Below, piece after piece: positions 33,171 through 42,239 of a DNA stretch of 64,000 bases. The notes under the pieces are model-generated. The model had not been told where the DNA came from, did no database searches, and saw nothing but the letters and a program-made list of their open reading frames with translations. The stretch comes from Jiangella endophytica. Lineage in GTDB: Bacteria > Actinomycetota > Actinomycetes > Jiangellales > Jiangellaceae. How positions within the stretch are numbered: the stretch's first letter is position 1; every line of letters starts with the position of its first letter. A program made the position numbers and the translations under genes. The stretch is from assembly GCF_003427025.1 (NCBI RefSeq), contig NZ_QVAI01000015.1, forward strand, positions 62,001 to 126,000, in the 5' to 3' direction.

Positions 33171-33217
33171 TGTCCTACAGGTTTCTGAACCGTAGAGTGG
33201 CACCGTGGTGCTGTCAA
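33171..33217 (-). promoter_or_regulatory. leftward promoter P1 with GntR operator
   Basis: Read on the minus strand: -35 TTGACA (33217-33212), 17-base spacer, -10 TACGGT (33194-33189), 9 bases, then operator TGTAGGACA (33179-33171), a TGT-NNN-ACA palindrome matching the FadR/FCD-type TNGTNNNACNA pattern. The operator lies at the expected transcription start, so binding would block initiation. The same arrangement with the same spacings occurs at 38128-38174. It drives the sialidase/ABC/DUF2264 operon. Confidence 0.75.
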
Positions 33218-33233
33218 GGGGAGGCCAGAGCGA

Positions 33234-33941
33234 GTGACTGAACTGCCTGCGATCGATCCGCCGTTCCGACGGCTGCGACGGTCGCCGCCGTTGCATCGGA
33301 CCGTTCAGGACGAGATCCGGAGCTACGTCATCACCAACAAACTCCGCCCGGGCGATCCGCTGAAGCCGGAATCGGAGTTGGCGCGGTTGTTCGGTGTCAG
33401 CCGAACCTCGGTCCGCGAGGCGGTGAAGGCGCTGGAGTCGACCGGTGTGCTGGAGATCCGTCAGGGCAGCGGTACCTATGTACGCGATTTCTCGTTCGCA
33501 CCGCTACTCGATCATCTGCCGTACGGGCTCATGGTGGGCACGCGCGCGCTGCGCGATCTGCTCGCCCTGCGCAAAGCGCTGGAGTCGGCGATGATCGGCG
33601 ACGCGATGGCCGCACTGCGACCGGAGACCGTCGAGGCGCTGCGCGTGCTGCTGGCCGAGATGGGCGATCGCGCCGCGCGCGGCGAGGGTTACGCCGCCCA
33701 GGACCGCGAGTTCCACCAACTGCTCTTCGTCGACCTCGGCAACGAGATGCTGCTGCACCTGTTCGACCTGTTCTGGCAGGCCTTCCACCGCAGCTCCGAG
33801 GCGATTCCCGATCACGATCTGAAGGTCGGGCATCGCAGCCACGAGGTGGTCCTCGACGCGGTGCTCAGTGGCGACGTCGAGCGCGCACGTGACGCCATCC
33901 GGCAGCACTACGCCGACATCGAGGAGCGACTCGAGAGCTGA
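33234..33941 (+). CDS. GntR-family regulator, FadR/FCD subgroup (paralogue 1)
   Basis: A 235-aa regulator. Winged helix with ESELARLFGVSRTSVREAVKALESTG (about residues 46-71) and FCD ligand domain with REFHQLLF and HRSHEVVLDAVL carrying metal-binding His candidates. It is plainly paralogous to the protein at 37341-38075, sharing long stretches such as SFAPLLDHLPYGLM. GTG 33234 has GGGGAGG 9 bases upstream. Divergent from the sialidase operon; the shared gap contains operator TGTAGGACA, so it is the likely repressor of promoter P1. Confidence 0.92.
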   Translation: MTELPAIDPPFRRLRRSPPLHRTVQDEIRSYVITNKLRPGDPLKPESELARLFGVSRTSVREAVKALESTGVLEIRQGSGTYVRDFSFAPLLDHLPYGLMVGTRALRDLLALRKALESAMIGDAMAALRPETVEALRVLLAEMGDRAARGEGYAAQDREFHQLLFVDLGNEMLLHLFDLFWQAFHRSSEAIPDHDLKVGHRSHEVVLDAVLSGDVERARDAIRQHYADIEERLES

Positions 33942-34098
33942 CCCGGAGACCAGGAAGCGAGCCGCGCCGTTCGGCGCCGTCCACCCCGCCCACCAGGGTG
34001 GGAGCTCTACGACCTGCAAAGCGACCAGGGAGAGTTCCGAACGTGTATCCCGATCACACCGATGCCCGCACGCGCCTCAGCGATCCGGTGCTGACGCC

Positions 34099-35103
34099 AT
34101 GACCGACGTCGACCTCGACCCCATGGACCGCCCGGACCTGTGGCTCGGCGCGGTGAGCTGGGAGGCCGCCGGCCGCTGGCGCCAGCCGTGGCGGCTGCCA
34201 CCGCGCCTGGAGCGGCGCGCCTACGCTCCCGAGCTGTTCGAGAAGGCCATGGCGCCCGCCGGTGTCCGGGCGGCGTTGACCAGCGAGGCGCGCGAGCTCA
34301 CCGTCGAGCTCGACATCGCCACCGAGGACCCCTCGCCGCTCGATCTGCTCGTCGACGGTGAGCTGGCGCAGCGAGCGCGGCTGGTGGCGGGGGCGAACCA
34401 GGTCGCGTTCGGCCTCCCGGGGCGGCGGGCGGCGATCGAGCTGTGGCTCCCGCAGCACGGGCAGACGCGCCTGGCGGAGGTGCGGCTGCGGGATGCGGCG
34501 GGGGCCGTACTGCCGGCGGAACCGGCGCCACGACGCTGGCTCTGCTACGGAAGCTCGATCACGCAGTGCCGCCACGCATCCGGCCCGGCCGAGACCTGGC
34601 CGGCGCTCGTCGCCCGGGCGCGAGGGTGGGATCTGCTGTGCCTCGGGTTCGGTGGCCAGTGCCACCTCGACCCCGTCGCCGCGGACACCATCCGCGCCGA
34701 GCCGGCCGACCTGATCTCGCTGTGCCTCGGCATCAACGTCTACGGTGCCGGCACCTACAGCCGCCGCACCTGGCGGGGACGGGTCGCCGACTTCGTCGCC
34801 CGCGTCCGCGACGCCCACACGCGGACGCCGATCGTCGTCATGTCGCCCATCGCCAGCCCTGAGCGCGAGACGGTGACCAACGCGGCCGGAATGACCTTGG
34901 CGGACCTGCGGGAGGGGGTGCACGAGGTGGTCGCCGACCTGTCCGCCGACGACGGCGACCTGCACCTCGTCGACGGCACGTCCATCCTCCGGCCGTCAGA
35001 GGCGGACCTGCTCGCCGACGGGCTGCATCCCGGCCCGCACGGCTACCGGACCATGGCCACGCGGATCGGTGCGGCACTGGACCTCGCGCTCACGTCCGGC
35101 TGA
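34099..35103 (+). CDS. SGNH/GDSL-family esterase, cytoplasmic
   Basis: A 334-aa hydrolase with an N-terminal beta-rich domain (about residues 1-140) and a C-terminal SGNH domain. Blocks: CYGSSITQC (nucleophile Ser, block I), LGFGGQCHLD (block II Gly), SLCLGINVYG (block III Asn) and DGLHPGPHGY (block V Asp/His). No signal peptide, so it would deacylate an imported sugar. ATG 34099 lacks a clear ribosome-binding site; ATG 34123 is possible. It sits 157 bases after the GntR gene and its 3' end overlaps the convergent esterase by 14 bases. Confidence 0.85.
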   Translation: MTDVDLDPMDRPDLWLGAVSWEAAGRWRQPWRLPPRLERRAYAPELFEKAMAPAGVRAALTSEARELTVELDIATEDPSPLDLLVDGELAQRARLVAGANQVAFGLPGRRAAIELWLPQHGQTRLAEVRLRDAAGAVLPAEPAPRRWLCYGSSITQCRHASGPAETWPALVARARGWDLLCLGFGGQCHLDPVAADTIRAEPADLISLCLGINVYGAGTYSRRTWRGRVADFVARVRDAHTRTPIVVMSPIASPERETVTNAAGMTLADLREGVHEVVADLSADDGDLHLVDGTSILRPSEADLLADGLHPGPHGYRTMATRIGAALDLALTSG

Positions 35104-37318
35104 CGCTCAGCCGGATCCGGAAGCCGGATCCGGAAGCCGGATCGGCGGGCCGGTCCTGGCCGACGGGGAGCTGGAAGGCGAGCAGACCCATGCCGAGGGC
35201 GTCGACCACGCGTGGGCCGGCGCGGCGGTGGGCGAGGTACGCGACGGTGGCGTCGGCGGGTACCGGCCGGTCGAGTGTCAGCACCAGGCCGCGCCCCCGC
35301 TGCCAGCGCACGGACTCCACGACGGTGCCCGGCACCCGGAAGTCCGCGGCGGCGCCGTCCTCGACGACCAGGGGGCCGGCGGGGGAGCGGAGCGTGACCA
35401 CCACCTGGTTCGGGTCGTCATCGACCCGGTGCGCCGCTCTGGGGCCGGGCGGCGCGACCGTCGGAGCGCCCGGGCGGTACAGGTCGTCGAGGATCATGGC
35501 CGCGTTGTGCTCGCCGAGCGTGCGATAGCCGTCGACGTAGTCGAAGTGGCATCCGTCGTGGCCGTTGAGTCCGGTGGTCGACAGCACCCGGAGGTTGGCG
35601 ATGGTGTCCGGCAGCCGCCGCTGGGCGTCTCGCAGCGCCACCGGGAGCGCCTGATCGCAGGGGGAGTTCCGCACCTGATGGACGTAGACCGGCAGCTCCG
35701 CGCCGTAGTCCTCGCGCCAGTCGGCGACCAGTTCGGTGAACCCGGCGACGTGCGCCGCCGCGTCGTCGCGGTCCGCCTCACCCTGGTACCAGAGCATGAG
35801 GTCGATGGCGTCCGGCCCGGTCAGGCCGGCCCGGGTGAGGCGCTGCAGCAGCATCCCGTAGCTGGTGCCACCATCGGCGGGGTCGCTGTCGTCACGGGCG
35901 AAGTAGCTGATCGGCTGGCCGCCACGTGCCCCGTTGACGATGGCGATCGGGATGCCGAGCTCGTTCGACATCAGCTGTCCCATCCGGACCGCCCATTGGC
36001 CGATCGCCGCGACCCGCTGGATGTTGTCGCCCATGGCGTACGTCCATCCGCCGACGGCGGCGGCCAGCCGCGGGTTGTTGTTGTTGGACGTGCCGAACGT
36101 GCGCACCCACCGAGACCGATCCGCCTCCGACGAGGTCGAGTTCGGCTGCCGGCCGGCCTGCGCGTTGGACTGGCCCTGCACGACGATGACGTCGCCGGCG
36201 ACGACGTCGACCGCGCGAGCGACGCGGGTGCCGGCGCCGTCGCCGGTGAGCGCGACGAGCTCCAGATCGGTCGACGTCAGTGCCACCGGCAGCGTGACGC
36301 TGAACGAGAACCGCGGCGCCGCCGGTGACACGTCGGCCCGCTGGATCGTCTGACGGCCGTCGCGCGTGGTCCGCAGCTCGACCGTGGTGACGGACGGGTC
36401 GGTCGCCACTCCGCTGACCGGCACCGACACGCTGGTGGCGGTCCGGCCCGGCCGGGGGACCAGTTGCCGCGACGCCGGGGCGGCGTCGACTCGGACCAGG
36501 GAGGGCCGGGCGTAGACGCTGAGCCGCCGGGCGGTGTAGTCGCCGGCGTTCTGGGCGGAGGTCCAGTCGGGATCGTCGCCCGGGCCGACGCCGATGCCGA
36601 CGTCCATCGTCTGGGGGCCGGCGGTGGTGAAGGCGTTGACGGCCAGCACCGGCGTCGCGGTGGGGGCGTCCGCGGCTCGCGGGCCACGGGCGTCGCCGGC
36701 GTCGGCGAACGCGTGGACCTGGAAGGAGCCGTACCCGTTCGCCCACAGGACCGCGTCGTCGGCGTCGCGGACGGTCCCGGACGCACCCGGAATCTGCCCG
36801 GAGCCCGTCGCGTCGTACTGATTCGGCCACATCTCGACCCAGCCGGAGCCGCCGTCGGCCCGCTGGACGCCGGGCACGTTGGAGGCGACCGTCAGGTCGT
36901 CGACGAACTGGTGCCGCGACTGCTCCATGCGGGTCGGAAGGCCGAGGTCCGCGGGTTCGCCGCTCAGCGCCTCCATCGACGCCCACGCCCAGTTCGTGCC
37001 GGTCTCGGTGGTGAGCTCCAGGCAGTAACCGACCCGGTCGACGCCGCCGGTGAGGCCGGCCGCGTCGTCGAACGCATACGGCGGCGTCGTGTCGCGCCAG
37101 TTCGCGGCGGTGGGCAGATCGAGGACGCGTACCAGCTGGTAGCCGGCGGCCTCGGCGTCGCAGGAGGTCGTCCACGCCTCGGCGGATGGTCCGGCGGCGA
37201 CGCCGTCGGAGACGGACATGGTCGCGGCGGCCACTGCCAGTGCGGTGCACCCGCCGGCCAGCCGGCCGGCCCGGCGGACCCGGGCGGGGGAGTGGGCGAA
37301 GGTCCGGTCGGCTGGCAC
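35090..37318 (-). CDS. secreted sialate-O-acetylesterase-like protein (SASA domain)
   Basis: A 742-aa exported protein with a signal peptide ending around residue 40 (LAGGCTALAVAAATMSVSDGVAA). After an N-terminal beta-rich part (to about 390) the SASA/SGNH hydrolase domain appears: DVIVVQGQSNAQAG (nucleophile Ser), IVNGARGGQPIS and LMLWYQGEADRDD. C-terminal beta domains follow. It would remove O-acetyl groups from glycan sugars, helping the sialidases. GTG 37318 has a perfect AGGAGG 6 bases upstream; a longer upstream frame is rejected. A 13-base repeat alters the last codons. Confidence 0.86.
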   Translation of the reverse strand: MPADRTFAHSPARVRRAGRLAGGCTALAVAAATMSVSDGVAAGPSAEAWTTSCDAEAAGYQLVRVLDLPTAANWRDTTPPYAFDDAAGLTGGVDRVGYCLELTTETGTNWAWASMEALSGEPADLGLPTRMEQSRHQFVDDLTVASNVPGVQRADGGSGWVEMWPNQYDATGSGQIPGASGTVRDADDAVLWANGYGSFQVHAFADAGDARGPRAADAPTATPVLAVNAFTTAGPQTMDVGIGVGPGDDPDWTSAQNAGDYTARRLSVYARPSLVRVDAAPASRQLVPRPGRTATSVSVPVSGVATDPSVTTVELRTTRDGRQTIQRADVSPAAPRFSFSVTLPVALTSTDLELVALTGDGAGTRVARAVDVVAGDVIVVQGQSNAQAGRQPNSTSSEADRSRWVRTFGTSNNNNPRLAAAVGGWTYAMGDNIQRVAAIGQWAVRMGQLMSNELGIPIAIVNGARGGQPISYFARDDSDPADGGTSYGMLLQRLTRAGLTGPDAIDLMLWYQGEADRDDAAAHVAGFTELVADWREDYGAELPVYVHQVRNSPCDQALPVALRDAQRRLPDTIANLRVLSTTGLNGHDGCHFDYVDGYRTLGEHNAAMILDDLYRPGAPTVAPPGPRAAHRVDDDPNQVVVTLRSPAGPLVVEDGAAADFRVPGTVVESVRWQRGRGLVLTLDRPVPADATVAYLAHRRAGPRVVDALGMGLLAFQLPVGQDRPADPASGSGFRIRLSVSRT
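35109..35145. repeat. 13-bp tandem repeat (2.8 copies) in esterase 3' end
   Basis: AGCCGGATCCGGA occurs twice in tandem (35109-35121, 35122-35134), followed by a partial copy AGCCGGATCGG (35135-35145). It encodes the last residues of the esterase (GSGFRIRLS). Because 13 is not a multiple of 3, any change in copy number shifts the reading frame of the C-terminus. Confidence 0.85.
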
Positions 37319-37340
37319 TGGTGACCTCCTGAGGGTGGAA

Positions 37341-38075
37341 CTACGGGGTGGGCTCGGCCGCCGGGTCCTCGGTGAGTTTGGACTCGATGCCGATGTAGTG
37401 GTCGTGGACCGCTTCTCGTGCCTGGTCGGGGTCGCCGCTGAGAATCGCGTCGAGGATGGCGGCGTGGCCGCGGTAGGCGTCCATCGGCGTGCGGCCGCGC
37501 GCCGGCGGAGCCGCCGCATGAAAGGCCAGCCAGAACAGGTCGAACAACCGCAGCAGCATCGTGTTGTCGAGATCGCGGAACAGCAGCTGGTGGAACCGCC
37601 GGTCCTGCTCGGGGAAGCCCTCTCCTCGTTCGGCGAGCTCCCGCATCGTCTCCAGGGTCTCCCGCAGCGCGGCGATGCTCTCCGGCGTCATGGCCCGCAT
37701 CGCTTCGGGGATGAGTGCGGACTCGAGGGTCTTGCGCAGCGCGGCGAGCTCGCGCAGGGCGCGCTGGCCCTGCATGAGGCCGTACGGGAGGTGGTCGATC
37801 AGCGGGGCGAAGGAGAAGTCGCGGATGTAGACGCCACTGCCGCGGCGCGTCTCGAGGACGCCGGTGGACTCGAGCGCCTTGACCGCCTCGCGCACCGAGT
37901 TGCGGCTGACCCCGAACAGTCTGGCCAGCTCGGACTCCGACCTGAGTGGATCGCCGGGGCGCAGGCCCTCCTTGAGGATGAAGTCCCTGATCTCGTGCTG
38001 CACGATCCGGTGCAGCGGAGCCCTGTCGTCCAACCGCCGGAAGTCCGGCTCCGTGTCGTCCTGGTGAGTCGCCAC
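37341..38075 (-). CDS. GntR-family regulator, FadR/FCD subgroup (paralogue 2)
   Basis: A 244-aa paralogue of the regulator at 33234. Winged helix with ESELARLFGVSRNSVREAVKALESTG, and FCD domain with DRRFHQLLF and YRGHAAILDAIL. GTG 38075 follows GGGAGG at about 13 bases and aligns with the start of paralogue 1; upstream in-frame extension to 38207 would run through the operators and is rejected. Divergent from the dipeptide-type ABC operon. Operators TGTAGGATA and TGTAGGACA in the gap indicate autoregulation and control of that operon. Confidence 0.9.
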   Translation of the reverse strand: MATHQDDTEPDFRRLDDRAPLHRIVQHEIRDFILKEGLRPGDPLRSESELARLFGVSRNSVREAVKALESTGVLETRRGSGVYIRDFSFAPLIDHLPYGLMQGQRALRELAALRKTLESALIPEAMRAMTPESIAALRETLETMRELAERGEGFPEQDRRFHQLLFRDLDNTMLLRLFDLFWLAFHAAAPPARGRTPMDAYRGHAAILDAILSGDPDQAREAVHDHYIGIESKLTEDPAAEPTP

Positions 38076-38107
38076 GCTCTGGCTCGACCTCCCTCTCGGT
38101 GCCGATC

Positions 38108-38174
38108 TGTAGGATATCTTGCGACCCTTGACACGATCAAGCGCCGACTCTACGGTTGCGAAAACTGTAGGACA
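38108..38174. promoter_or_regulatory. divergent promoter region with two GntR operators (rightward P2, leftward gntR promoter)
   Basis: Rightward P2: -35 TTGACA (38128-38133), 17 bases, -10 TACGGT (38151-38156), 9 bases, operator TGTAGGACA (38166-38174). Leftward for gntR: -35 TTGATC (38140-38135), 18 bases, -10 TATCCT (38116-38111) lying inside the second operator TGTAGGATA (38108-38116). P2 has the same hexamers and spacings as P1 at 33.2 kb. Both promoters would be shut when the regulator binds. Confidence 0.75.
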
Positions 38175-38218
38175 TCTTGCAGTAATGCACTCCGCGTGGA
38201 GCGACAAGGAGGTCGTCG

Positions 38219-40351
38219 GTGTCTGGTGGAGCCCTCGATGGCGCGACCCGGGGCGGGACCGTCCACAGTGCTCTCACGCCCGCGGCGGATCGCGGCGCCG
38301 GCCAGCCGGTCCTGAGCCTGCGCGACCTGGTCGTGGAGTTCACCACGCCGGCCGGCGTCGTCCGTGCGGTCGACGGGATGAGCTACGACGTCTTCGGCGG
38401 CGAGACGCTCAGCGTCGTGGGGGAGACCGGCTCGGGCAAGAGCGTGTCGGTGCTCGCCGCGCTGGGGCTGCTGAGGACGCCGAACCTGCGCCGGGTGTCC
38501 GGGCAGGCCCTGCTCGGTGGCGTCGACCTGCTCACCCTGCCCGAGGTGGAACTGCGACGACGCCTCGGGCGCGACGTCGCCATGATCTTCCAGGACGCGA
38601 TCTCCGCGCTGAACCCCGTCCAGCGGGTCGGCCACCAGATCGCCGAGGCGCTGCGGGTGCACGACCGGGCCCTGACCGCCGCGGCGGCGCGGGTCCGGGT
38701 CGTGGAACTGCTCGACATGGTCGGCGTGCCGCACGCGGACGCCCGCTACGACCAGTACCCGCACCAGTTCTCCGGCGGCATGTGCCAGCGGGTGATGATC
38801 GCGATGGCGATCGCCAACCGCCCGAAGGTGCTGATCGCCGACGAGCCCACGACGGCGCTGGACGTCAGTGTGCAGGCGCAGATCCTGGATCTGCTGCGGG
38901 TGGCGCGCGAGGAGACCGGCGCCGGGGTGGTGCTGATCACCCACGACCTGGGCGTGGTCGCCGAGACCGCCGACCGCGTCAGCGTGACCTACGGCGGCCG
39001 GATCGTGGAGTCCGGCGAAGTCACCCAGATCTTCACCCGGCCGCGGCACCCCTACACCGCCGCACTGCTCGGCGCACTGCCGCGGCTCGACACCGCGGCC
39101 CGGCGGCTGCTCCCGATCCCCGGCCAGCCGCCGGACCCGAGCGAACTGCCGCCGGGCTGCGCCTTCGCGCCCCGGTGCCCGATCTCGCAGGGCCGGTCGG
39201 TGTGCACCGAGCAGCGGCCCGAGGCGCGGCCCGGCCCGGACGGCGCCGGCGTGAGCGCCTGCCACTTCCCGGACGAGGCGGCGGCGCTGCTCACCCGGGC
39301 GGACAGCCCGGGCGACACCACGGCATCCGTGAGCGGCGGCGACGCGGCCGCGGGCTCGCCCGTGCTCGACGTCCAGCAGGCCGTGGCGCGGTTCCCCGTG
39401 CGCTCCGGCGTGCTCGCCCGCCCGTCGGCCTGGGTGCATGCGGTGGACGGGGTGTCGCTTCGGGTCCCGGCCGGGCGCACGCTCGGCCTCGTCGGGGAGT
39501 CCGGCTGCGGCAAGACCACGCTCGCGCGGCTGGTCCTGCGTCTCGTCGAACCGACCGGCGGCCGGATCCTGGTCGACGGCCGTGACGTCGGCGCGGCGGG
39601 CCGGTCCCAGCTGCGCCAGATCCGGCGCAGTGCGCAGATGGTGTTCCAGGACCCGTACGCCTCGCTGAACCCCCGGCTGAGCGTCGGTGACAACGTCGCC
39701 GAGCCGTTGCGGCTGCAAGGCCTGCCCTACGCCAAGCGCAGGAGCCAGGTCGCCGACCTGTTCGCGCGGGTGGGTCTGCGCACCGAGCACGCGGACCGGC
39801 TGCCGTCGGAGTTCTCCGGCGGCCAGCGCCAGCGAGTCGCGATCGCGCGTGCGCTGGCGTCCCGGCCGGGGCTGCTGATCCTCGACGAGCCGGTGTCGGC
39901 GCTGGACGTGTCCGTGCAGGCGCAGGTGCTGAACCTGCTCGCCGACCTGCAGCGCGAATCCGCGATGGCGTACCTGTTCGTCAGCCACGATCTCGCCGTG
40001 ATCCGGCAGGTCGCCGACGAGGTGGCGGTGATGTACCTGGGCCGGATCGTGGAGTCCGGGTCGGTGCGGCGGGTGTACGACGACCCGCGCCACCCGTACA
40101 CGCGGGCACTGCTGGCGTCGGTGCCGGTACCCGATCCCGTCGGCCGGGCCGATCGGCGGCGGGTGCCGCTGGGCGGCGACGTCCCGAGCCCGGTGGACCC
40201 GCCGTCGGGCTGCCGGTTCCGGACCCGCTGCCCGATCGCGGTCGCCATCTGCGCCGAGAAGGAACCTCCGCTGCGGCTCGTGGCCGGCGGACACACCGCC
40301 TGTCACCTCGCCGACGAGACGGCCGACCTGACGCCGGAGGCGGCCCGATGA
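38219..40351 (+). CDS. fused dipeptide/oligopeptide-type ABC ATPase (DppD-DppF)
   Basis: A 710-aa protein with two complete ATPase halves. Half 1: Walker A GETGSGKS, signature FSGGMCQR, Walker [13 protein letters not shown]. Half 2: Walker A GESGCGKT, signature FSGGQRQR, Walker [13 protein letters not shown]. Each ends in the Cys-containing oligopeptide-transporter tail ([18 protein letters not shown]) that in some members binds an Fe-S cluster. Despite the name, such systems also import sialic acid and oligosaccharides. GTG 38219 has AAGGAGG 6 bases upstream. First gene under P2. Confidence 0.94.
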   Translation: MSGGALDGATRGGTVHSALTPAADRGAGQPVLSLRDLVVEFTTPAGVVRAVDGMSYDVFGGETLSVVGETGSGKSVSVLAALGLLRTPNLRRVSGQALLGGVDLLTLPEVELRRRLGRDVAMIFQDAISALNPVQRVGHQIAEALRVHDRALTAAAARVRVVELLDMVGVPHADARYDQYPHQFSGGMCQRVMIAMAIANRPKVLIADEPTTALDVSVQAQILDLLRVAREETGAGVVLITHDLGVVAETADRVSVTYGGRIVESGEVTQIFTRPRHPYTAALLGALPRLDTAARRLLPIPGQPPDPSELPPGCAFAPRCPISQGRSVCTEQRPEARPGPDGAGVSACHFPDEAAALLTRADSPGDTTASVSGGDAAAGSPVLDVQQAVARFPVRSGVLARPSAWVHAVDGVSLRVPAGRTLGLVGESGCGKTTLARLVLRLVEPTGGRILVDGRDVGAAGRSQLRQIRRSAQMVFQDPYASLNPRLSVGDNVAEPLRLQGLPYAKRRSQVADLFARVGLRTEHADRLPSEFSGGQRQRVAIARALASRPGLLILDEPVSALDVSVQAQVLNLLADLQRESAMAYLFVSHDLAVIRQVADEVAVMYLGRIVESGSVRRVYDDPRHPYTRALLASVPVPDPVGRADRRRVPLGGDVPSPVDPPSGCRFRTRCPIAVAICAEKEPPLRLVAGGHTACHLADETADLTPEAAR

Positions 40352-41256
40352 GCGCGGCGCCGAACCCGCCCACCTCCGCGCCGGCAGGGCGCCGGCGACT
40401 GGCGGCCCTGCGCCGGTTCGCCCGGTCCCGGTCGGCCGTCGTCGGGGCGGCAGGGCTGCTGCTGCTGGTCGCGGTCGCGCTGCTGGCGCCGCTGGTCGCC
40501 CCGTTCGACCCGGCCGCGCAGGACGGCGAGCCGCTGCTCGGCCCGTCCGGCGCGCACCTGCTCGGCACCGACCAGCTCGGCCGCGACATCCTGTCGCGCC
40601 TGATCTACGGCGCACGCGCCTCGCTCATCGCCGCCGCCGGTGCCGCCGCGGTGGGCGCGGGCATCGGGGTGCCGCTGGGCCTGCTCGCCGGTTACCTGGG
40701 ACGGTGGGTCGACGCGGTCGCGATGCGGCTGGTCGATCTGTTGCTCGCGGTGCCGGGGATCCTGCTCGCACTGGTCATGATCGTGGTGCTGGGCCCCGGC
40801 CGGTTCAACCTGATCCTCGCCATCGGCATCGGTGCGGTGCCGGAGTTCGCCCGGCTCACCCGGGTGGCCACGCTCGGCATCCGCGACCGCGACTTCGTGC
40901 TGGCAGCACGCGGCATGGGCGCGAGCACGCCGGACACGATGCTGCGCACGGTGCTGCCGAACGTGCTCGGCCCGATCGTCATCCAGGTCGTCGTCACGGC
41001 ATCGATGGCGGTCGTGGTCGAGGCGGGCCTGGCCTTCCTCGGCCTGGGCACCCCGCCGCCGGCGCCGTCGTGGGGCGGCATGCTCCAGGACGCGCGCTCG
41101 TACCTGTACCAGAGCCCGAGCTACGGGCTGTTCCCCGGGCTGTGCCTGGTCGCCACCGTGTTCTGCCTCGACCGGATCGGGCGAGGCCTGCAACTGGCGG
41201 TGAGCGGCGGCAGCCAGCACCTGGGGACACGCGTCACGAGCGGAGGTGCGGTCTAG
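40348..41256 (+). CDS. ABC permease, DppC/OppC type
   Basis: A 302-aa permease with the N-terminal OppC_N helix, an extracytoplasmic LLGTDQLGRDILSRLIYGAR segment and five further helices. The EAA loop is AARGMGASTPDTMLRTVLPNV. The ending PSWGGMLQDARSYL-YGLFPGL is typical of DppC. ATG 40348 overlaps the ATPase stop. It pairs with the DppB-type protein encoded next. Confidence 0.93.
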   Translation: MSAAPNPPTSAPAGRRRLAALRRFARSRSAVVGAAGLLLLVAVALLAPLVAPFDPAAQDGEPLLGPSGAHLLGTDQLGRDILSRLIYGARASLIAAAGAAAVGAGIGVPLGLLAGYLGRWVDAVAMRLVDLLLAVPGILLALVMIVVLGPGRFNLILAIGIGAVPEFARLTRVATLGIRDRDFVLAARGMGASTPDTMLRTVLPNVLGPIVIQVVVTASMAVVVEAGLAFLGLGTPPPAPSWGGMLQDARSYLYQSPSYGLFPGLCLVATVFCLDRIGRGLQLAVSGGSQHLGTRVTSGGAV

Positions 41257-42204
<948 letters not shown>

Positions 42205-42239
42205 GCTCCACCCCGTCCTGATCCTCGGGAGGCATCACC

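Noticed and set aside
33979-34001. Hairpin after the first GntR gene as a terminator
   Set aside because: The stem is only 6 bp with a 9-base loop and no supporting context, far weaker than the perfect stems at 54.74 and 61.23 kb.
35109-35145. CRISPR-like or mobile-element repeat
   Set aside because: The 13-bp units are directly tandem without spacers, too few and inside a coding region.
38076-38207. N-terminal extension of the second GntR regulator
   Set aside because: The extension would be translated through both promoters and operators and has no counterpart in the paralogous regulator.
38119-39585. Rightward frame overlapping the start of the fused ABC ATPase
   Set aside because: Proline/arginine-rich translation without motifs. 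The other frame gives two complete ATPase domains with a good ribosome-binding site.
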